Shown in pieces: positions 55,636 to 64,000 of a DNA stretch of 64,000 nucleotides; position 1 is the stretch's first letter, and every line of letters begins with the position of its first letter. A model generated the notes under the pieces. That model had not been told where the DNA came from, ran no database searches, and worked only from the letters and a program-made list of their open reading frames with translations. A program made the translations under genes and the position numbers. Source of the DNA: an uncultured Lachnospiraceae bacterium (GTDB lineage: Bacteria > Bacillota > Clostridia > Lachnospirales > Lachnospiraceae); the NCBI GenBank assembly GCA_944384125.1, contig CALWSF010000004.1, positions 1-64,000 of the forward strand, written 5' to 3'.

Positions 55636-56058
55636 GCCGCCCAGTACTTTTGTGCCCTTCAGATCCTGCCACGAAAAATCTTCCCGGGCTGTTCGCCCGA
55701 CCAGAAAATTACCGGCTCTCTGTGTAAGCTGCGCGAAATTCACGGCATAATCCTGCGATCCTTCCTGATAAACGTAAATACTGGCTTCTGAGCCCATAAA
55801 ACCGATGTCAGCATCTCCTGAAATAAGAGCAGTCATAACCTTATCGGCACCTGCTCCGTTTACGAGAGTAAGGTCAATGCCCTCTTCTTCAAAGTATCCC
55901 AGCTCAATTGCGGCATACTGTGGTGCATAAAAAATAGAATGGGCAACCTCATTGAGCGTTACCGGTGTCAGCTCTCCAGAGCTGCCGCCGCTCTGGCATC
56001 CGGAAAGTGAGGCGGATAAAAGAGCGGCTGTCAGAAGAACGGAAATCCTTTTTTTCAT
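55622..56058 (-). pseudogene. 5' part of the split ABC substrate-binding lipoprotein gene
   Basis: About 145 residues remain: a lipoprotein signal with lipobox LSGC at residues 17-20, then the NMT1/SsuA-type fold (HSIFYAPQYAAIELGYFEEEGIDLTLV, GDADIGFMGSEASIYVY) to GGRAGG at the break. Beyond the repeat the frame runs into the element and stops after about 20 alien residues (55567). The intact protein would bind a small ligand such as a thiamine precursor or a sulfonate. No ABC permease or ATPase gene is next to it. The promoter and CAGGAG site are intact, so a truncated lipoprotein may still be made. Confidence 0.93.
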
Positions 56059-56160
56059 ATTCTGCTCCTGTGAATTTTACTTATGATTTATGATATCGGC
56101 AAAAAATCTGTTCGTGCCTGTCCGGTGCCATCCGGTTGTACATTTGGAGAAAGCTCTGCA

Positions 56161-56189
56161 TTGACAAGACGGATGATACCGGGTATTTT
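56161..56189 (+). promoter_or_regulatory. Promoter of the Cof-type phosphatase
   Basis: TTGACA (56161-56166), 17 bp, TATTTT (56184-56189), about 50 bp before the start. Confidence 0.55.
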
Positions 56190-56241
56190 AATAAAGATGA
56201 TAAAATGCAAAAAAGATAAATGAGGAAACGGCGGAGAAAAG

Positions 56242-57057
56242 ATGGCGGAATATGAGATAATTGTACTCGATTTGGACGGAACACTGACAAATCGTGATAA
56301 AGTAATAACACCAAAAACCAAACAGCGTCTGATGGAGCTTCAGGAGAGAGGAAAGAAAATTGTTCTTGCGTCCGGAAGACCTACGGTCGGAGTCTGGCCT
56401 GTCGCCAGAGAACTGGAACTGGAAAAATACGGGAGCTATATCCTGTCATTTAACGGAGGGATGATAACTGACTGCAGGACAGGGGAGATTCTGTTCAGCC
56501 GGCTGCTTCCCCTGGAGGCAAATGAGAAAATTTTCTGTCTGGCAGAGCGGGAGCAGGTTGGAATTGTCACGTATTCCGAGGACGGTAAGAAGCTTCTTAC
56601 CAACCAGGCTGACAGTCCCTATGCACAGCTGGAGACAAAAATCAATCATATGGAACTTTGTCAGGTGGACGATCTGCTTTCAAGTGTGACATACCGTGTA
56701 CCGAAATTTCTCATGATTGAGGATGGAGACTTCCTTGCGATGGTCGAGCCGAGAGTTAAGGCCGCCATGGGAAAAAATTACAGCATCTATCGCTCGGAAC
56801 CTTTTTTCCTTGAGATTCTTCCGCGGGGAATTGACAAGGCGAGCTCACTGGAACGCCTTCTGGCGCGGATAGGTCTTACAAAAGAACAGATGATCGCATG
56901 CGGGGACGGCTATAATGATCTTACCATGATCCAGTATGCCGGACTGGGAGTCGCTATGGAGAATGCGGTTCTTCCTGTGCGCAAGGCGGCCGATTATATA
57001 ACTCTGTCCAACAATGATGACGGAATCGCTCATGTGGTGGAGAAATTTATGCTGTAA
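56242..57057 (+). CDS. Cof-type HAD phosphatase (YidA-like)
   Basis: The 271-residue protein has motif I LDLDGTLTNRD, motif II LASGRPT, a C2-type cap (about 85-190), a conserved LEILPRGIDKASSLERLL segment and motif IV GDGYNDLTMIQYAGLGVAMENA. Cof-type enzymes hydrolyse sugar phosphates and other small phosphate esters; the substrate is not known. The ATG lies after GGAGAAAAG. Confidence 0.92.
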   Translation: MAEYEIIVLDLDGTLTNRDKVITPKTKQRLMELQERGKKIVLASGRPTVGVWPVARELELEKYGSYILSFNGGMITDCRTGEILFSRLLPLEANEKIFCLAEREQVGIVTYSEDGKKLLTNQADSPYAQLETKINHMELCQVDDLLSSVTYRVPKFLMIEDGDFLAMVEPRVKAAMGKNYSIYRSEPFFLEILPRGIDKASSLERLLARIGLTKEQMIACGDGYNDLTMIQYAGLGVAMENAVLPVRKAADYITLSNNDDGIAHVVEKFML

Positions 57058-57151
57058 AAAATAAGATTTTCTATGGAATTTAGAACTTTAATATGTTAAA
57101 ATGAAAAAAGCTGTTGTTGTTCAGAAAAAATAAGTTGAAGAGGTGCTTTTT

Positions 57152-57469
57152 ATGAATAAAAAACTTAAGACAGAAGCGGTGGATCATCTTTTTCAGGCTA
57201 TTCTTACTTTGAAAAGTACAGAGGACTGCTACAGCTTTTTTGAGGACGTGTGTACAGTCAATGAGCTGCTTTCTTTTTCGCAGAGGTACGAGGTGGCAAA
57301 AATGCTCCGGGAAAAGAAGACATATCTGGAGATAGCGGAGAAAACAGGGGCGTCCACGGCTACGATCAGCCGTGTCAACCGTTCTCTGAATTATGGAAGC
57401 GACGGATATGACATGGTATTTAAACGGCTTGAGGAACAGGAACAGGCGAAGGCAGAGGAGCAGCAGTGA
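57152..57469 (+). CDS. YerC/YecD-family TrpR-like repressor
   Basis: This 105-residue helical protein has the TrpR-type fold: FEDVCTVNELLSFSQRYEVAKML and the helix-turn-helix YLEIAEKTGASTATISRVNRSLNY. The family has few characterised members; its ligand and targets are unknown. The ATG at 57152 follows GAGGTG. An extended -10 (TGTTAAAAT at 57094-57102) lies upstream, and the gene is closed by a very long hairpin. Confidence 0.88.
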   Translation: MNKKLKTEAVDHLFQAILTLKSTEDCYSFFEDVCTVNELLSFSQRYEVAKMLREKKTYLEIAEKTGASTATISRVNRSLNYGSDGYDMVFKRLEEQEQAKAEEQQ

Positions 57470-57540
57470 CAATGGGAGTTTCTGTGCTTCTTTGCGGGTC
57501 AGACTGAGCGGACATACATAGTTGCAGATGTATGAGATTA

Positions 57541-57605
57541 TATGCTCCGGGCAGCTTTTCAATCACGGAGGGGTAGATGATTGAAAAGCTGCCCGGAGTA
57601 TTTTT
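57541..57605 (+). terminator. Very long hairpin with T-tail after yerC-type gene
   Basis: Twenty-one bases pair without a mismatch (57545-57565 with 57578-57598, from CTCCGGGCAG to TTCAATCA), extended by a G-T pair. The loop is 12 bases (CGGAGGGGTAGA) and TATTTTTG follows. It probably terminates the repressor gene. Such length is well above the usual 7-10 bp. The rest of 57606-57762 holds only a weak extended -10 (TGATATGAT near 57725). Confidence 0.8.
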
Positions 57606-57762
57606 GTGCATAAGAAAATGCCGGGTGCGGCAGGAAATTTGCGGCGGGAGAAGGGATTTATATTCTGTCGGTTTAAAGCAAGAAAAAAACAAGATTTCTG
57701 ATTAAGCCGGAGAAGGAGTTCTGTGATATGATAGGAAAAACTGTATGGAGGTAAGACGGGTA

Positions 57763-60414
57763 ATGGAAAACTGTTCGATACACAGACGCATTCTTGATTA
57801 TGCATTTGCAGATACAGGTGCACTGTACCGGGATTTCGGGATTTCCCGGCAGGGGTACAGTGATGAACAGGTTGAGGAAAGCCGGCTGCGCTATGGCAGC
57901 AATATCATGTCAGGCCGGGCATCAGACACGGTTTTTTATCGTTTGCGGAGAGCTTTTATCAACCCTTTTGCCGTTATTCTGTTTGTGCTGGCAAGCATCT
58001 CATTTGTGACGGATGTTCTTCTGGCATCAAATTTCAGCCGAAATATGACTACCGTTATAATTATACTCTGTATGCTTCTCATCAGCGGAATCGTGCGTTT
58101 TATCCAGGAAATACGGGCAAAGCGGATTGCGGATCGCCTGACGCGGATGATTGCCTCCGATGTGCTTGTATACAGAAACGGAAAATGGAAAGGGATATCC
58201 TCAGAGAAACTGGTGGTCGGCGATTGGGTCCGTCTTTTTGCCGGAGAGCGTGTTCCGGCGGATATCCGTCTGACTGCCGCAAATGATATGTTTGTTTCGC
58301 AGTCAGTTATTTCGGGCGAGAGTGAGGTACTGGAGAAAAACTGCAGAACACTTTCAGGAGGGAAAACTCTTTCTTATGCAGAATACAGCAATATTGTTTT
58401 TATGGGTTCCTCCATTATCGGAGGTATGGGGGAAGGAATCGTCCTTGCCGTAGGCCGTGATACAGTTTATGGCGGCTTTTCACGAACAGAAATCAGACTG
58501 AAAAATGGCTTTGATCAGGGAGCGAATTCTATTGCCCGGGTGCTGATACGATTTATGGCAATACTGATTCCCATTGTTTTCGCAGCCTGTGGAATCACGA
58601 AAGGAAGCTGGCTCTCCGCATTTCTTTTTGCTCTGTCAGTTGCTGTGGGACTGACTCCGGAAATGCTTCCCATGGTAATAAGCGCATGCCTGGCCAGGGG
58701 AAGTGCGGCTATGGGGAAAAAGCAGACTGTGGTTAAGAACATCAATGCCATGCAGGGTTTTGGCAGTATGGATATTCTGTGTGTGGATAAGACCGGCACT
58801 CTGACCGGGGACACGGTTCTTCTGGAATATTATATGGATATTCTGGGAAATGAGAGTGAAACAGTTCTGGATTATTCTTATCTGAACAGCCTGTATCATA
58901 CAGGAATCAGAAATCATCTGGACAGTGCTGTCCTCCTGTGCGGGGAAATGCCGGGGCACGGAGATCATTTCCGGGAATTTGCGGCATGTCATCCCAAACT
59001 GGATGAACTGCCTTTTGACTATGACAGGAAGTTTGCCAGTGTTCTGGTCAGAGGAAATGAGGAAAATGTGCTTATTGTTAAAGGCAGTCTTGATGAGGTG
59101 TGCAGTCGATGCAGCCATTTTGAATACAGGGGAAAGCGCAGTCCCATGGAAAATGACGGCCGCGCCAGTGTTCACGCCATTGTGGATGAAATGCTGGAAG
59201 ACGGCATGAAGATTCTGGCAGTGGCGTATAAACCGATGAAAGGGGAACGGCTTGACGTCAGTGATGAGAGGGATCTCATTCTTTTGGGATATCTGGCATT
59301 TTTTGATGCTCCGAAGAAAACCGCAGCTGACGCTGTCAGCAGGCTTCAGAAGCTTCATGTCGGAGTCAGAGTGCTGACCGGAGATCATAGGAGTGTTGCA
59401 GTTTCTGTGTGCCGAAGGCTGGGGATTGACACTTCGGGGACTCTGACGGGGACGGAACTGGACTGTCTTTCAGATGACGTGGCAAGAGTCAGAATTGAGC
59501 AGACTACTGTGTTTGCGGAATTATCTCCCGGACAGAAGGTGCGCATCCTGCGCATTCTGCAGGCCAATGGACACACAGTAGGCTTTCTGGGAGACGGGAT
59601 GAATGATTTGCCTGCCATTGTAGAATCAGATGTGGGAATTTCCGTAGACACGGCGGCAGATGCAGTCAGGGAAGCGGCAGATGTCATTCTGCTTAAAAAA
59701 GACCTTAATGTACTGGAGGCAGGGATTAAGGAAGGCCGGAATGCATTTTTCAATGTGTCAAAATATATCAGGATTACGGCATCTTCCAATTTTGGAAATA
59801 TTCTGTCCGTTGTCATTGCAAGTGTGTTTCTCCCGTTTTTTCCAATGACATCTGTGCAGCTGCTTCTGCTGAATCTGCTCTATGACCTGCTGTGTCTTGT
59901 GCTTCCCTGGGACCGCGTGGATGAGGATACATGTGACCGGCCGCTGGAATGGTCAGGGAGAACCCTGGGCCGGTTTATGAGGTTCTTCGGGCCGGTTAGC
60001 TCTGTTTTTGATATTCTGACATTTGCGTATCTGTTTTTTGTTCTCTGTCCCATGCTCTGCGGCGGAAGTTTTGCCGAGCTGTGCCAAAGCGGACAAAAGC
60101 TTCAGTTTATCGCATTATTTCAGACAGGATGGTTTCTTGAATCTATGTGGACACAGGTACTGATTCTTCATCTGCTCCGGACAAAAAAAGTACCAATCAT
60201 ACAGAGCAGGCCTTCCTGTCCTGTGATGGCGGTTACAATAATGGGGATTATATTATTTACTGTTCTGACCTTTACACCGGTGGGACACCTGATTGGTCTG
60301 GCTGCTTTGCCTCATACTTATTTTGGGTTTCTCATCATAATTGTTTTGCTGTACTTACTGATGGTTACACTGGCCAAAAGCTGGTATATAAAAAAATACC
60401 ATGAGCTGTGTTGA
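57763..60414 (+). CDS. P3-type (MgtA-like) cation P-ATPase, diverged copy
   Basis: The 883-residue pump has about ten helices and the phosphorylation motif CVDKTGTLTGD near residue 350. KGSLDEV lies in the nucleotide domain and GDGMNDLPAI in the hinge. The actuator loop reads SGES in place of the usual TGES, and the hinge differs from the standard GDGxNDAPAL. The PEMLPM segment in helix 4 is like MgtA, which imports Mg2+. It differs widely from the second copy at 61072, so specificity may differ. The ATG at 57763 follows GGAGGT; an upstream ATG overlaps that site. Confidence 0.88.
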   Translation: MENCSIHRRILDYAFADTGALYRDFGISRQGYSDEQVEESRLRYGSNIMSGRASDTVFYRLRRAFINPFAVILFVLASISFVTDVLLASNFSRNMTTVIIILCMLLISGIVRFIQEIRAKRIADRLTRMIASDVLVYRNGKWKGISSEKLVVGDWVRLFAGERVPADIRLTAANDMFVSQSVISGESEVLEKNCRTLSGGKTLSYAEYSNIVFMGSSIIGGMGEGIVLAVGRDTVYGGFSRTEIRLKNGFDQGANSIARVLIRFMAILIPIVFAACGITKGSWLSAFLFALSVAVGLTPEMLPMVISACLARGSAAMGKKQTVVKNINAMQGFGSMDILCVDKTGTLTGDTVLLEYYMDILGNESETVLDYSYLNSLYHTGIRNHLDSAVLLCGEMPGHGDHFREFAACHPKLDELPFDYDRKFASVLVRGNEENVLIVKGSLDEVCSRCSHFEYRGKRSPMENDGRASVHAIVDEMLEDGMKILAVAYKPMKGERLDVSDERDLILLGYLAFFDAPKKTAADAVSRLQKLHVGVRVLTGDHRSVAVSVCRRLGIDTSGTLTGTELDCLSDDVARVRIEQTTVFAELSPGQKVRILRILQANGHTVGFLGDGMNDLPAIVESDVGISVDTAADAVREAADVILLKKDLNVLEAGIKEGRNAFFNVSKYIRITASSNFGNILSVVIASVFLPFFPMTSVQLLLLNLLYDLLCLVLPWDRVDEDTCDRPLEWSGRTLGRFMRFFGPVSSVFDILTFAYLFFVLCPMLCGGSFAELCQSGQKLQFIALFQTGWFLESMWTQVLILHLLRTKKVPIIQSRPSCPVMAVTIMGIILFTVLTFTPVGHLIGLAALPHTYFGFLIIIVLLYLLMVTLAKSWYIKKYHELC

Positions 60415-60431
60415 GAAAGGAGGAATCTGTT

Positions 60432-60929
60432 ATGAAAAAAAATATCGGTTTTGTCAGTATGGATTCTTCCCTTGCAGGGTGGCTTTATGAGAAACTCCGC
60501 GTTTCCGCTCCGGACACTCCGTCGGCGAAAGAACTGATGGAGGGAATCGGGGATTTGATAAATGGCACAGCGGCCTCTCTTATGATTGAAGTGGGAGAAA
60601 ATGAGAGAATGAATCCTGTAAGCGATACGGTCTGCTGCGGCTCTCTTTCCATTGATCTGAAATTGCGGAGGGTAATACGGGATGGAAGAGAGATTGCGCT
60701 GACGCCAAAAGAGTTTGATATTCTGTATTTTCTGGCGCGCAACCGCGGGGAGGTTTTTACAAAAGAACAGATTTATCAGGCTGTGTGGGAGAGCGATTAT
60801 CTTCTGGATGACAGCAACATTATGGCATTTATCCGAAAGCTCAGGAAGAAGATTGAGCCCAATCCGGATGCTCCGGAATACATACTGACAATATGGGGGA
60901 TCGGATATAAATTTAATGACAGGCTGTAG
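60432..60929 (+). CDS. OmpR-type winged-helix regulator without receiver domain
   Basis: The 165-residue protein has a Trans_reg_C domain at about 65-165 (IDLKLRRVIRDGREIALTPKEFDIL, EQIYQAVWESDYLLDDSNIMAFIRKLRKKI, IWGIGYKF). The N-terminal 60 residues are too short for a receiver and lack the phospho-acceptor aspartate. No histidine kinase is adjacent. It sits between the two P-ATPase genes, 17 bp after the first, with an AAAGGAGG site, and probably controls one or both. How it senses Mg2+ is unknown. Confidence 0.85.
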   Translation: MKKNIGFVSMDSSLAGWLYEKLRVSAPDTPSAKELMEGIGDLINGTAASLMIEVGENERMNPVSDTVCCGSLSIDLKLRRVIRDGREIALTPKEFDILYFLARNRGEVFTKEQIYQAVWESDYLLDDSNIMAFIRKLRKKIEPNPDAPEYILTIWGIGYKFNDRL

Positions 60930-60946
60930 CGCAGTGTTTTATCGGA

Positions 60947-60996
60947 CCGCAAGGAAATCGCAAGGTTTTGACCATGTGATTTTCCCTGCGGTTTTT
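60947..60996 (+). terminator. Terminator after the winged-helix gene
   Basis: CCGCAAGGAAATC (60947-60959) pairs with GATTTTCCCTGCGG (60978-60991) apart from a mismatch and a bulge, then five T. It separates the first pump and regulator from the second pump. Confidence 0.75.
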
Positions 60997-61071
60997 GTAT
61001 GCTTTTAAAGGCTGAGTGCTGTCGGGCACGGGAATTTCCCTGTTCTGCCAGAAACTAAGGAGGTAAAACCA

Positions 61072-63837
61072 ATGAATAAGAGAGAGAATCGCCTGGCTGT
61101 CCGCCAGGCAGCAAAAAAGGCAGTGATCCGTGACGAACAGAACCGCCGCATACAATATGCGGCGACCGGCTCTGTCAGGGATGTTCTGGAAAATCTGAAT
61201 ACTGCACTTTGCGGTCTTGATGCAGAAACCGCAGCGGTACACCGCAGCAGGTATGGCAGCAATAAAGTTACACATGAGAAAAGAAAATCTCTGGGAAAGA
61301 GGCTGGCGGGAGCATTCGTCAATCCATTCACGGCTATTCTGCTCTTCCTTGCGCTTGTGTCTGCGATGACAGATATGGCTTTTCCGTATTTCTCCCTTTT
61401 CGGGAGCCGGCCGGAGGATTTTGACTGCCTGACTGTGGTTATTATTCTGACAATGGTCGTAATTTCCGGTACGCTTCGTTTTGTACAGGAATCAAGAAGC
61501 GGAAGTGCTGCTGAGAAGCTTCTGGCTATGATTACAACGACCTGTACGGTTATCCGCAAAGAGCAGGGGAAAAAGGAGATCCCTATGGATGATCTTGTGG
61601 TCGGAGATATTGTGCATCTGTCCGCAGGAGATATGATCCCCGCGGATGTGAGAATTTTGGATGCAAAAGATTTGTTTGTCAGTCAGGCAAGTCTTACAGG
61701 AGAGAGTGAACCTGTTGAGAAAACATCCGGTGCAAGTGAGGTGTGCGACAGCATTACCGGGTATTCAAATATTGCTTTTATGGGAAGCAATGTGGTATCC
61801 GGCACCGCGCTTGCAGTGGCAGTCTGTGTGGGAGATTATACTTTATTTGGTTCCATGGCGTCCGCAGTTGCGGGAGAAGCAGTGGAAACAAGTTTTACCA
61901 AAGGCGTGAACGCTGTCTCCTGGGTACTGATTCGATTTATGCTTATAATGGTTCCGCTGGTGTTCTTTATCAACGGGATTACAAAAGGAGACTGGCTGGA
62001 TGCATTTTTATTCGGGATCTCCATAGCTGTCGGTCTGACTCCGGAAATGCTTCCGATGATTGTAACTACCTGTCTTGCCAAGGGCGCGGTGTCTATGAGC
62101 AGGAAGAGGACTATTGTCAAAAATCTCAATTCCATACAGAATTTCGGCGCAATCGATATTCTCTGCACAGACAAAACCGGTACACTGACTCAGGATAAGG
62201 TTGTGCTGGAATATCATCTCAATGTAAACGGAGAGGATGACACAAGAGTACTGCGCCACGCTTATCTCAACAGTTATTTTCAGACCGGCTATAAGAATCT
62301 GATGGATCTGGCTATTATTCATAAGACGGAGGAGGCGGAGGCGGAAGATCCCCGGCTTACCGACCTGTCTGAAAATTATGAGAAAGTAGATGAAATCCCG
62401 TTCGATTTTACCCGCCGGCGTCTTACAACAGTGGTGCGGGACAAAGCCGGAAAAACACAGATGGTAACAAAAGGTGCGGTGGAAGAAATGCTTCCTGTCT
62501 GCTCTTTTGCAGAATACGGAGGAGATGTGAGGCCGCTGACGGATGAAATCCGGTGCCGGATTCTCCGGACCGTGGATGAGCTTAATGAAAAAGGCTTTCG
62601 TGTCCTTGCCATAGCGCAGAAAAGCAATCCGTCTCCGGAAAGTGTTTTTGGTGTCAGGGATGAGTGCGATATGGTTCTGATGGGGTATCTGGCATTTCTT
62701 GATCCTCCGAAGGAATCTGCCGCGGATGCAATAAAGGTGCTGAAAGAGCATGGCGTACTTACAAAAATCCTGACCGGCGACAATGATAAGGTTACCCGTA
62801 CCATCTGCAGACAGGTGGGAATAGAAGTCCGGAACATGCTTCTTGGCTCTGATCTGGAGAAGATGAACGATTCCGAGCTGGCAGAAGCGGCGGAAACCAC
62901 AGATATATTTGCAAAACTGACACCGGATCAGAAAGTAAGAGTGGTTTCCGTTCTCAGAGAGAATGGACATACAGTCGGCTTTATGGGAGACGGGATCAAT
63001 GATGCTGCAGCCATGAAGTCTGCTGATATCGGTATTTCGGTGGACACTGCCGTAGATGTGGCCAAAGAATCGGCTGATGTTATTCTGCTGGAAAAAGATC
63101 TGATGGTTCTGGAGCAGGGAATTATTGAGGGGCGCAAGACGTATGCCAATATGATCAAATATATTAAAATGACAGCGTCCTCCAATTTCGGCAATATGTT
63201 TTCTGTGCTCGCCGCATCAGCGCTGCTGCCATTTCTGCCCATGATGAGCGTGCATCTTATTTTTCTGAACCTGATTTATGATCTGTCCTGTACCGCAATC
63301 CCATGGGACAATGTGGATGAGGAGTTTATTGCAAAACCAAGAAAATGGGATGCGTCCAGTGTCGGAAACTTTATGATCTGGATAGGACCCACCAGTTCTG
63401 TTTTCGATTTTCTGACTTATATTTTTATGTATTTCATATTCTGTCCTCTGTTTGTTTCCGGAGGCGTGCTGTATAACGATCTTGCAAACCATTTCAGCGG
63501 CGCTCAGCTTCTTCAGATGCAGGCTGCCTATATGGGAATGTTCCAGGCCGGCTGGTTTGTGGAATCCATGTGGAGTCAGACTCTCGTTATTCACATGATC
63601 CGCACGCCGAAACTGCCGTTTATTAAAAGCCACGCATCGGCGCCCCTGACGCTGCTTACACTGGCCGGAATTACGGCACTTACGGTTATTCCGTTTACAC
63701 CATTTGGTTCCATGATAGGGTTTACTGCGCTGCCGTCTGCCTATTTTTTATATCTGATTCCGTGCATCCTGCTTTATATGATGCTGGCAACGAGCCTCAA
63801 AAAGGCGTATGTGCGCCATTACGGAGAATTACTTTAA
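61072..63837 (+). CDS. mgtA: Magnesium-translocating P-type ATPase (MgtA/MgtB-like)
   Basis: The 921-residue P3B pump has about ten helices. The actuator loop is [11 protein letters not shown] near residue 205, helix 4 includes PEMLPMIV, the phosphorylation site is [11 protein letters not shown] near 363, the nucleotide domain has KGAVEEML, and the hinge is [12 protein letters not shown]. The N-terminal 60 residues are basic and Gln/Arg-rich, as in MgtA. It imports Mg2+ down its gradient at ATP cost, usually under Mg starvation. No M-box riboswitch was recognised in the 142-bp upstream gap. The start follows AAGGAGG. Confidence 0.93.
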   Translation: MNKRENRLAVRQAAKKAVIRDEQNRRIQYAATGSVRDVLENLNTALCGLDAETAAVHRSRYGSNKVTHEKRKSLGKRLAGAFVNPFTAILLFLALVSAMTDMAFPYFSLFGSRPEDFDCLTVVIILTMVVISGTLRFVQESRSGSAAEKLLAMITTTCTVIRKEQGKKEIPMDDLVVGDIVHLSAGDMIPADVRILDAKDLFVSQASLTGESEPVEKTSGASEVCDSITGYSNIAFMGSNVVSGTALAVAVCVGDYTLFGSMASAVAGEAVETSFTKGVNAVSWVLIRFMLIMVPLVFFINGITKGDWLDAFLFGISIAVGLTPEMLPMIVTTCLAKGAVSMSRKRTIVKNLNSIQNFGAIDILCTDKTGTLTQDKVVLEYHLNVNGEDDTRVLRHAYLNSYFQTGYKNLMDLAIIHKTEEAEAEDPRLTDLSENYEKVDEIPFDFTRRRLTTVVRDKAGKTQMVTKGAVEEMLPVCSFAEYGGDVRPLTDEIRCRILRTVDELNEKGFRVLAIAQKSNPSPESVFGVRDECDMVLMGYLAFLDPPKESAADAIKVLKEHGVLTKILTGDNDKVTRTICRQVGIEVRNMLLGSDLEKMNDSELAEAAETTDIFAKLTPDQKVRVVSVLRENGHTVGFMGDGINDAAAMKSADIGISVDTAVDVAKESADVILLEKDLMVLEQGIIEGRKTYANMIKYIKMTASSNFGNMFSVLAASALLPFLPMMSVHLIFLNLIYDLSCTAIPWDNVDEEFIAKPRKWDASSVGNFMIWIGPTSSVFDFLTYIFMYFIFCPLFVSGGVLYNDLANHFSGAQLLQMQAAYMGMFQAGWFVESMWSQTLVIHMIRTPKLPFIKSHASAPLTLLTLAGITALTVIPFTPFGSMIGFTALPSAYFLYLIPCILLYMMLATSLKKAYVRHYGELL

Positions 63838-63856
63838 GAATGGGAGGTATCTGTAT

Positions 63857-64000
63857 ATGATGAACTGGAAAGAAATCTGGATGAGCTTGTTTGGAATTTC
63901 GGATTTGTGGGGGATTGATATGGGGTTCTGGGCAGCAATAGCTGCCGTTGCGGTAATTGTGGTTGTGATGAATGTTGTATTCTGGGGAATGAAGCCCGGA
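63857..64000 (+). CDS. Small membrane protein downstream of the Mg pump (cut by the window edge)
   Basis: An open frame of 48 codons runs to the last base without a stop (MMNWKEIWMSLFGISD start). A single hydrophobic helix (about residues 24-43) is followed by FWGMKPG. GGGAGGT precedes the ATG by about eight bases, and the frame begins 19 bp after the mgtA stop. It is probably a short protein of the same operon; a role as a pump-associated small peptide is only inference. Confidence 0.6.
   Translation, partial: MMNWKEIWMSLFGISDLWGIDMGFWAAIAAVAVIVVVMNVVFWGMKPG

Noticed and set aside
60930..61071. M-box magnesium riboswitch upstream of mgtA
   Set aside because: The gap is only 142 bp, half of it a simple terminator, and no M-box core sequence is recognisable.

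Overview
The window looks like a chromosome segment from a spore-forming, anaerobic Clostridia of the Lachnospiraceae type. The signs are a mid-GC genome, strong AGGAGG-type ribosome binding sites, a GerA/SpoVAF-type spore germination protein, a Firmicutes-style nusB-xseAB-ispA-dxs-tlyA-nadK-argR-recN cluster, HrcA/CIRCE-type control of groESL, two YitT proteins, QueH and BioW. No rRNA, tRNA or CRISPR array was seen. Species cannot be named from the sequence alone.

Layout. 1-2 kb: a minus-strand trio (small acidic membrane protein, IclR regulator, secreted repeat protein). 2.2-4.4 kb: groES-groEL behind a CIRCE operator. 4.45-9.9 kb: a biotin operon, bioB - membrane protein - bioW - bioF - bioD - bioA, whose promoter is followed at once by a BirA-type operator; a BirA with a DNA-binding domain is encoded at 31.6 kb. 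10-11.6 kb: guaB. 11.8-12.7 kb: YitT. 12.7-21.6 kb: the nine-gene nusB-to-recN cluster. 21.6-24.5 kb: a MocR-type regulator that lacks the usual PLP lysine, convergent with the germination gene. 24.7-36 kb: a possible small RNA, YitT, tcdA, nadE, a TrmH-type methylase, NfeD plus SPFH, birA, mutY, a lipid kinase and rpoD. 36-40 kb: queH, a HAD phosphatase and a zinc ABC importer. 40.2-47.8 kb: MATE pump, a two-domain Mop protein, two CobW-type GTPases (one with a His-rich repeat tract, one fused to a DUF1980/YcgQ-like domain), a polysaccharide deacetylase, a D,D-carboxypeptidase and a DUF378 protein.

The most interesting region is 48,587-55,635. A compact mobile island of about 7,035 bp has split an ABC-transporter substrate-binding lipoprotein gene into two halves. 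The halves meet at a 14-bp direct repeat, and removing one repeat copy plus the island restores an open frame of exactly 999 nt (332 aa). The island encodes a serine recombinase and a small translationally coupled partner. Its cargo is a four-gene operon (amidohydrolase, DcuC/YfcC-like transporter, YjiH, YjiG) with a divergent LysR regulator. The joined island ends form a partly palindromic attP. I see no phage, conjugation or replication genes. It appears to be a mobile metabolic module, probably for uptake and cleavage of a dipeptide or similar amide, which could also act as a reversible on/off switch for the interrupted gene.

From 56.2 kb to the end: a Cof-type HAD phosphatase, a YerC/TrpR-like repressor, and a magnesium-type P-ATPase locus. 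The locus has two diverged P3-type pumps around an orphan winged-helix regulator, then the start of a small membrane protein cut by the window edge.
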